Source: Puffinus mauretanicus
Taxonomy: Eukaryota > Chordata > Aves > Procellariiformes > Procellariidae
Direction: 5' to 3'
Assembly: GCA_023333565.1 (NCBI GenBank)
Contig: JAJKFH010002364.1
Coordinates: forward strand, 1,488,001-1,552,000
Length of the DNA: 64,000 nucleotides
Within the stretch, counting starts at the first letter, position 1. Every line of letters begins with the position of its first letter. Below, piece after piece: positions 39,326-64,000 of this stretch. Below the pieces are notes generated by a model. The model was not told the origin of the DNA, did not search any database, and was given only the letters and a program-made list of their open reading frames with translations. Made by a program: the position numbers and the translations under genes.

Positions 39326-42300
39326 ACAGGTTGGAGAAGTTTCATCCTTCTGTGTCTTCGGGGGACAGATTTTCAGTGGGCTGTAGGTATCTGGAGAGAG
39401 AGGGATAAGAAGCTGTGCCCAGAGGTACCTCTTCTGGATTCATTTCTATAGTGTGCATTTCCTAAGTAATGAAGCCACTTTGAAACTAGAAAATTAGATT
39501 AATTGCCGTGAGAAGTTTACACCAGACACATTCAGATCTGCAGAGGCTGTCCCTGGTTTATTCTACTGTAACCTCAGGCACTTAACTGGAAAGACTATAT
39601 ACAGGAGGAGCTATTCCTCTTAAGCTTTCACTTAGGTCGCCGAAGACAAGCGGAAGAGAGCGCCCAGGCAGATGAACCTAGATTTAAGACCTGCCACCAC
39701 CTAATGGCTAGTCAGCAGCCTTTTCAAAGGAAAACCTGTGGTGCCTGCTCGGATCTGAACTCACAGCTGTCTTTCACAAACACATCACAAGCTACGGGGA
39801 GTCACTGGCAGCTCCACTGACAATTAATTGCAGGTGAAAACTAAAATGCTTTGGGGATCGCAGCAACATCAGGAACCTTATCCTACTTCCAGCGACGTTG
39901 GACGTAACACATGAAGAGAGTTCTCCAAATGGTGAGGTTCGGTCCCAGAGCCTGCGTCGTCGGGGAAGACATTCACTGGAATGAGACACTTTGCTCCTGG
40001 ATGCAAATTGAAGTGGGATGTGTGCCACAATCCAAGGGGTCACAATTTAATATTGCTCTTTCAACAGACTTCAGACTTTTATTTTTCTGTAGAATGGGAT
40101 CAGATCTCAGCTACTAGTTACATGACGCAAAACCCTGTCTTTATCCTTTGTATTTACAGAGGCTGAAAACCTCTAAAAATGAGTTTTGAGTCACAGTGGA
40201 GATTGTTCATCTCTTACCTGTGCTTCTTGCAATACGAGGGCTGTGTCCTGGGCTTAAAATGGCTGGTCTGCAGGAGGAAAAGAAAAAAGAAAAAAAAAAA
40301 AAGACAGCTGTTCAGAACACGAATTCTTGAAAACCTCCAGTTTCAGCAATCTGTTTCAAAGGACAGGCTTTCCACTTCATGCTTGGCAGGGAAAGCGATG
40401 GCCTTGGAGCTAATTACAAATGGCTATAACTTAAGAGATACAAATAAATCTATCACCATAACTTCGTAACATGATAAACACATTTCACATACACTAGGCC
40501 TTTAAAACATGGGCAAGCAAACAGCAAAATGGCTGAAAACCCATAGCAAGAAGAAGTTGGAAGTCCCCTGACTCCATTTTAATATGAAAACTACTGGTGC
40601 TGGTAACAGCAAATATGTTACTGGAAAACACCAAAAGCAGATTCTCTTTCTGTTGTGGTTTAAGAACAGTAAAATACAGCACGGACTTAACTTTACACGA
40701 GGGCTTAACTGAAATCCGACTAAACAGCGACTTAAATGGGATTTACTCTGATGCTTTTAGGTGTGCTGAAGAGCAAGTCCTGCTGCTTGCCGAGTTCCCG
40801 GGAAGGGGAATATGCTGCGGAGCCGACAGCTGCGTTGGAGGCAACTGGCTTGAGAATTCAATCCATTGCACCGGGTGGGACATTTTGAAAATGGCTGGAG
40901 GGGTTTGGAAACACAAGTCTGAGATGTCAGCTCCTCAGGAGATTTATTTTTAGATGTTGATTTGCTGCCCTAACTCTTAGGGTTCATCCAGGGAGGACCA
41001 GCTCCACAAGCTTTTCCCAAACTATACAAGGACTCTGCTTCCACAGCACAAAGAAATAGCACTGACACATTGGCACATAATTGTCTACCCCTAATACATC
41101 AAATTTGATATGTAAAAAGGCTCTTGTGGCAATTTAAGCTAATAATTTTGCTCCTTTTTATTACTTTAAATCTTTGCATCTCAAAATATATACAAGTATC
41201 TAAATGTATTTTTTTTTTAAACTTCCTTACTTTATTTCTTGAGCAGATCGTCAACGCTTCCAACCGGCAACCGCTTATCGTTTTTAGGCAGCACATGAAA
41301 GAAGGGGGATAGATATGTAGTTGAAGACTGTGCAAGTAACAAATGTCTTCAACGGATTGGCACGCTCAGAGAATCATCTACATCGACTTGGAAATGTCTC
41401 AAATGCCTCTAATCATCCCAAGGACATACTTTAGTCTGTTTATGGCGGCCTTGACTCAATGTCACAACTCCCCCCCCAAAACAAACAATGCTCCTTCAAG
41501 AAAACACTCCGTTATGACTCTGAGCAGAAACGTAAAGGCAAAGAAAAGTGCTGAGACGAGATTTGAAGAGCCATAATTGTTTCTGTAGTACAGAAAATGT
41601 AGGAAGGAAACTCCAGATGAGGAACTGCATAAAAAAAAGACCAACTGGGCGATCCCAAGCCCAAAAGTGGACATAAAAAATAGAACATTGGCTATGGGTT
41701 CAGCGAGGTGGTGTGCATGGAGGTCAGCCAAGGAGAGAGCTGAAAAACAACTGGTCTGTGTTGAGCTGGAATTCACAGATGAAAAGTAGAACAGACCAAA
41801 GGAGATCTCTTCTAAAAAAGGGAAGAATTCTAAAAGTAACGTTCCAGGTCCCCCGAACGCTGGAAGGAAACAAGGAAGAAGGACAGGAGGCAGATGTCGA
41901 GGGACAAACAGCCCGATACAAGGTCCAAGACCCAGATAAGGCACATTCTGCAAGAGGCTGACACGCACCGGGCGCGGAGGGTGGGATGAAAGCGAGCGCT
42001 TGGTCTACGAGAGCGGGACCACTGCATTGAGCATTTACTCAACGTGGAGCTTTTGCTACGAATGAGGTGCTCAGGTCTACCTAGGCAAATGCAATTTGAA
42101 GACCGAGACGAGGATTAATCAAATTCTTCAAGCACTTGTGACTTTGCAGGAAAATAGTTTAGCGAGGAAATCGGAAAGTCAGTGGAGGCAAGAAGACAAT
42201 AGCTGAAAGTCAGAGATCAGAAATCCCGTAATTTCATCTGCAGAAGAGAACCATATTGGACTATGTCATTCAAAAGGACAAAAATACAGAGCCACAAAGG

Positions 42301-42744
42301 AAAGGATGTACAGTATAATGAAAGAAACTGGAAAAGAAAACAGATGAATAACACTGTTTGGTCTTCCTGGAGGATGTGTCACTGACCTCAGTACAAAGGC
42401 AAATGGCTAAAATGTGACATGCTCACTAAATTCAAGTCAGCCTACATGACCTCATGTTCAACATGAAACAATAACTGGAATTTAGAGACATGGAAAGCCA
42501 AATTAAATAAAGCAGTTTAAAAATTATAGTGACGGTTATTCCCCATTTAAACAAACTATCAAAGGAAATAGCAAAAACCCCACTTGACATTTTAATATAG
42601 AGACTAGAAATCTTTCTGAAAGATTTACTAAGTCAAAACACAGTATCAGGTTTAATGAAGAAGCATATCACGTTGAACGGCTTTACTAAGTGGTCAGACA
42701 AAATGATCTAATGTTACTCTCTGCCCTTAAAACCGATGACTGCT

Positions 42745-42783
42745 TTTTTTTTTGCCTTTTTCCTTTTTTTTTTTTTTTTTTTT
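42745..42783 (+). repeat. T-rich tract
   Basis: Two runs of T are separated by GCC and CC. Low-complexity sequence, seen directly. Confidence 0.85.
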
Positions 42784-43198
42784 CCCAATTTACAAAAGGT
42801 AGAAAGGTTGGAGGGAACTGAATAAAGGAAATACTGGCAGTGCTGCCTTCTCCTTCAAGCAGAACAACTGACATTATTGAAGCATCCACTGAGATTAAAC
42901 AAGAGGAGAAGAAAACCCTTCAGTCTGAGGCGAGGAATAAGCTGCTAACAGCCAGACTCCAGCAGTCACAGTCATTTGGAAAGCCAGCCTTAATCATTTG
43001 AGGTGGAAGGCTGGACAAGCAAATAATAGGGCATTTTCTCAAAAAAACATACTAAAGGAAAAAGCCTTGAGGCTTGTTATAAAGGAAGCTGAAGTGTTTT
43101 ACCCTGAATGGAAAAGGCCTCTAGTTGTTGGTTTGGTAGCAACCTTGTATGACCTTTAAACAGCGTTCTCACATTTTGGATTGTAAAAACAAGTTATT

Positions 43199-43262
43199 AA
43201 AAAAAAAAACAAAAAAAAAAAAAACAAAAAAAAAAAAACCCAAACACAAAACCAAAACAAGA
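43199..43262 (+). repeat. A-rich low-complexity tract
   Basis: Runs of ten or more A's are separated by single C's, followed by CCCAAACACAAAACC-type sequence. It is simple sequence with no coding value. Confidence 0.9.
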
Positions 43263-45606
43263 AACCCAACCCAAGCTGCAGGGACTTCAGGACTGACTCC
43301 CAGTCACCCCAACTGGAATCCTGTCCCAGGACCTCCCTGCTGACAGAGACCTTTCCCTAACCCCCATTTATGCTTGTCTGTTCATATACCAGCATTTAAC
43401 ATTTCTCCTTCCTCCTCAGCATTCACTATTTATAGTCATTTCCCCAACTCAGCCTTCACTTTAAGCTGTGAAGCCAACTTATTCCAATTTGCTCTCACAT
43501 GATAAGCCCTCCACACCGTTAGTTGTTTTGAGAGCCGGTCTTTGCCATGACTTCAGCTCGAGCTCACCCTTTCAAAAACACATGACCAAAAACCACACAT
43601 CAAACGCGCCAGGTCCCGCGTAGCACCTCTGATCCATTCTCATCCCTACCAAAAATACTGTGCCAGATGCATCCCATCACACCATTCTTTTCCACGGCTG
43701 CCCCGCAGTGGCCATCAATCAGTCCTACCATGGGAAATGGCTTATGGCTCCTTTTTCTGACAAGTTTTTGTTCTGACTTGCAACTACGTGACTTTGCATT
43801 TGCACAACCGGTATCCTTCTGCTTCTAACAGCCCTTTCTTTGATACCATCAAGTTCTTGTGCAGGCTCCAGAGCCTCCTGCGCACTGGTGATGCCTTACA
43901 ATCCTTCAGCCAGCAGCAGTTTCAGTGGTTGGCCTCCTGCTTGGCCGAGATCCTCGATTCAAATACCACCACCAAAAACCATCCTGACTGTTCGAGGCAG
44001 GCACTTTGATACCTCTTTCACCTTTCAACGCTGCCTCAGGTCACCCGTGGCCCTCTGCTGCCATCGCCTTCCCCACTTTGTATTTTCCCACTAACTGCAT
44101 CTTCTTCTCTCTACACTTTATTTAGCACATCCTTTACCAGACAGGGGAAATCTCATCACATTTCCACTTACAAAAGCAGTTGTAAAAGATACGAGGTTAG
44201 TCTGGCATAACAGCCTTTGTTTATTATGGGACACTTTTCCATAGTCATTTACTCCAAGCCTTTTTAATTTTTTAAGTCAGCTTTTCAGACCATAACCCAG
44301 AAGTCAGTACCCATCGGTCTTGTCATTGCCCGGGTGGCTTTTCCTTTCTGCTCCAATGGAAGCAGGAAACTAAATTACTCTCCACGGGTCAGACCGACAG
44401 TTATATTTCAAGCACTAGCATAAAAATATCGAACACGTTACCACCTCAGTGGCAATGCCCTATTGCACCCATCAGTGCAGTATTTCAGGCTCAAATCCTG
44501 AAAAAGTTTGTGCCTGAGCAAGCACGGATGACAGCTCAAAAATATGCAGTTGAAGGACAGCAAGCTTCAGAATTGAGCCCAAGAAGTCCATGCAATAAAT
44601 ACTGCTGCCTTCATTTCTAGTTCATCAATTTATTGATTCGCTGGAAACAAAGCTTACTTACATAAGCCACGTCCAAACTGATGCAAGAGAAGGAAAAAAA
44701 AAAAAAACCACGCTCTTGGTTTTCCTCGGGAAATTTGGTTGCAAATGAGACTGTCAGCGATTCTTTGCAGCCAGATGTTGAATGTTTGTTTTACATATGT
44801 TCAAGAAGCATCTTCAGCCTGCCAAAGCAGCATCTTAAAACATGAATTACCAATGAAATATGAAATCCTACTTCAACCGCGCAAGACTGCATTTGGTTTT
44901 TTGCAGGTTTTTGGCCACAAAGCTGCTAGAAGTGTCTTTGCTGGGATAACTTGCAGCTTTAGGGCTGTTTTCTGTTTTGTTTCATGGAGGGAATAGGAAT
45001 GGTTTTACCATCAAATAAATTATAACGTATGACATTTTTGGCTCTGAATGTTCAAGGCAAAAACCTTCCATTCTTCCATGGAGACAAAATTTCACTTTAT
45101 ATAGTGCTCCTTGGGATGGACCCGCAAGTTTCAGTCTTTCTTCATTTGCAGCCTCCCAACATTTTCCTAACAGAAGTGGAGGCTGCTCTGTAGACTTGCA
45201 GGAATGGGGGACAGTAACTTTTCATAGATCCCATAAAAATAGCTCACTAACCTTAGGTGCACAGTTACTGGTTCAGATTAATAGTGACAAAATAGACAAG
45301 AGGCCACCGGGGAGGTTTATGTCCAGGTTCACTTTTGCCCATCCTGGATCTCCTTCTTGCAGCAGCTAAACTTTTGTCTTGCTTTTTTAAACTGTGGAGG
45401 ATGAAGGACATCTTATCCAGGAGCACAGGAAAGGCCAAAACAGCTTCCAGCTGAAATCCAACCTGCCTTGGAAACACTTCTGCCTGCGCTCAAAGAAACA
45501 AACTCCTTCAATATAGCAAATACAATTACGTCCTGCTGCACGCTTCCATCATCACAAAAGCAAATAAAACAATGGACACTTCTCATGTTGGACTTCGGCA
45601 AAAGAC

Positions 45607-45632
45607 GTTTATTATTATTATTATTATTATTG
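45607..45632 (+). repeat. (ATT)n microsatellite
   Basis: About eight ATT units, followed by GTTGTG and CTGTTG trinucleotide-like sequence. On the minus strand its end supplies an AATAAA hexamer, which could act as a distal CTBP1 poly(A) signal. Confidence 0.85.
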
Positions 45633-45977
45633 TTGTGTTGCTGTTGTACCTCCTCTGCTCTGCCCACAGCGGTGGCATAAATGCTGTTACCATACTGTAG
45701 CTGATGATGCCGGTGTACAAATCAAAATCCATCTTAATTTCAAACTCCATTAGAAACACAGGAAAAAAGATCAACATTTACGAAATGTAAAGGGAAAATG
45801 GTATGGAAAGAATTATTTTTTTTTATTTTTCAGGCTTCCAAGACAGTATTACAAACAACAGAGAGCAAAGTAAAGCTAGAAATGAAATACTTGACAGCAT
45901 CTGTTTAAAAATTACAGCTAAGAAACCTAATAAAAGTTGAATAAACAGTTACTAGAAATAAAAATTTTTACACATAT

Positions 45978-46874
45978 GATATTTGTCTGGGATTTTTATT
46001 TCTTTAAAATAATTCATACAAATGGTTACAGTCACAAACATGATTTTAACCAAAAATATTGCTAGCCTACCACATTACCAGGAAGGAATCAATGTAGGCA
46101 ATGAAATGCTGCTACTTTTCAGTAGTCTAGTGCCTTTTTCGCATACCACCAATAATATATACTTTAACTGGTGACAAAAAGCACAATGCTCGTTTATACA
46201 AAACCTTTTTTTTTTTTCCTCAAAATCTCTTTGCAAGGTTGTCTTCGTTTTGAAATAAGGGAATTCATGCCAAAATTAGGAGAAACTGTTTTTCTTTTGT
46301 TTACTAAATTATTCTAAAAAATAAGACAAGCAGGTAGAAAAAACAATGCACTGTGTGGCGTAGAAAGAAAAATGGGAAAAATTCATTGTCCTGAGAAGTT
46401 TGCCAACTGCCTCATTTTTGGGCATGTTTTAAAATATAAAAGAAAGGATTTTTAATCTCAAAATTGGTTTGTTGAATGCCTCCCTTATGTTTTTCCTTGT
46501 TGACAGCTAAGCAAACAAACCCTTTTTAATGTTCTAAAAACTGTACACAGACAAGTACATTCATGATATAATTAACTACTAACTTCTCTTGCTTAACAAA
46601 GAACCCATAGGACACAGAAACAGTGAATCAGTCCACTGGACAGGGACAAACTACAATTTATACGGAGGAAAAAATGTTTCCAAATCTTCTTTTTGTCTCC
46701 CACCTTTTCCTTTTATACTGTATATTGGACCAGTTTCTAAAATAATAATCGTCTCCTCCTGTAAGTTCATGGTTTTGCCTTTAATCAAAATCCAGGGTTT
46801 TGTTTTGTTTTGTTTGTTTGTTTTCCACACGCTGAAGTTGAAATCTCCGATGTTGGGAATGCTGTTTTCGTAGG
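45978..46874 (-). other. CTBP1: CTBP1 3' UTR (probable extent)
   Basis: AT-rich sequence follows the CTBP1 stop codon on the minus strand. An AATAAA hexamer at 46000-45995 would give a 3' UTR of about 0.9 kb, a plausible length. Further hexamers at 45827-45822 and 45612-45607 could give longer forms. The stop side is certain; the cleavage site is inferred. Confidence 0.6.
45995..46000 (-). terminator. Candidate CTBP1 poly(A) signal (AATAAA)
   Basis: The minus strand reads AATAAA (plus strand TTTATT) about 875 bases after the CTBP1 stop codon. It is the first canonical hexamer met downstream of the stop at a plausible distance. Two alternatives lie further on. Confidence 0.45.

Positions 46875-64000
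<17,126 letters not shown>

Larger units (their letters stand above)
39326..45606. other. Non-coding sequence, no gene recognised
   Basis: This lies between the CR1 tail and the far end of CTBP1. It contains T- and A-rich tracts near 42745-42783 and 43199-43262. The longest frame, 168 codons on the minus strand at 41462-41968, has no recognisable family and looks spurious. No repeats of known family are seen. Confidence 0.6.

Noticed and set aside
39097..39345. 82-codon minus-strand frame that looks protein-like
   Set aside because: It is the C-terminus of CR1 ORF2 within a truncated retrotransposon, not a host gene.
39690..39712. Third CTCF-like match (minus strand CCATTAGGTGGTG)
   Set aside because: It has two core mismatches; too weak to list.
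41462..41968. 168-codon minus-strand frame with hydrophobic runs
   Set aside because: The hydrophobic look comes from purine-rich plus strand read backwards (Phe/Leu/Ser codons). No domain or splice context supports it.

Overview
The window looks like avian nuclear DNA. It is AT-rich with long non-coding spans and GT-AG introns, and it carries CR1 retrotransposon 3' ends with the bird-type 8-bp terminal repeat (ATTCTATG/CATAGAAT). There are no operons, ribosome binding sites or other prokaryotic features. Nearly all open reading frames in it are chance frames.

Only one protein-coding gene can be supported: the 3' half of CTBP1 (C-terminal binding protein 1) on the minus strand. Its last five coding exons lie at 62875-62661, 58729-58599, 56407-56280, 52802-52685 and 47058-46875. 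All have canonical splice sites and the reading frame is continuous. They encode about 257 residues, from the end of the NAD-binding glycine motif to the natural C-terminus ending SDQL. The upstream exons lie beyond position 64000. The 3' UTR runs left from 46874, probably to about 45980, with alternative poly(A) signals nearer 45820 and 45610.

The left 45 kb (1 to about 45600) shows no exon I can assign to any gene. It holds an old CR1-group LINE of about 1.6 kb (9828-11425), three short CR1 pieces on the plus strand (17086-17180, 17648-17833, 20710-20923) and a fresher CR1 tail on the minus strand (39010-39325). It also holds an unassigned 449-bp element with 38-bp terminal inverted repeats (27561-28009), several perfect hairpins, homopolymer tracts, a G-quadruplex-prone block near 31.35 kb and two good CTCF-like motifs (14251-14267, 38215-38231). 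Several AT-rich stretches packed with homeodomain, POU and SOX-like words look like conserved non-coding enhancers, but that is inference without an alignment.

I found no evidence of a new multi-gene system. The items most worth checking are the terminal-inverted-repeat element, the tandem splice acceptor in CTBP1, the CtBP1/CtBP2 residue mosaic in one CTBP1 exon, and the enhancer-like islands in the desert downstream of CTBP1.
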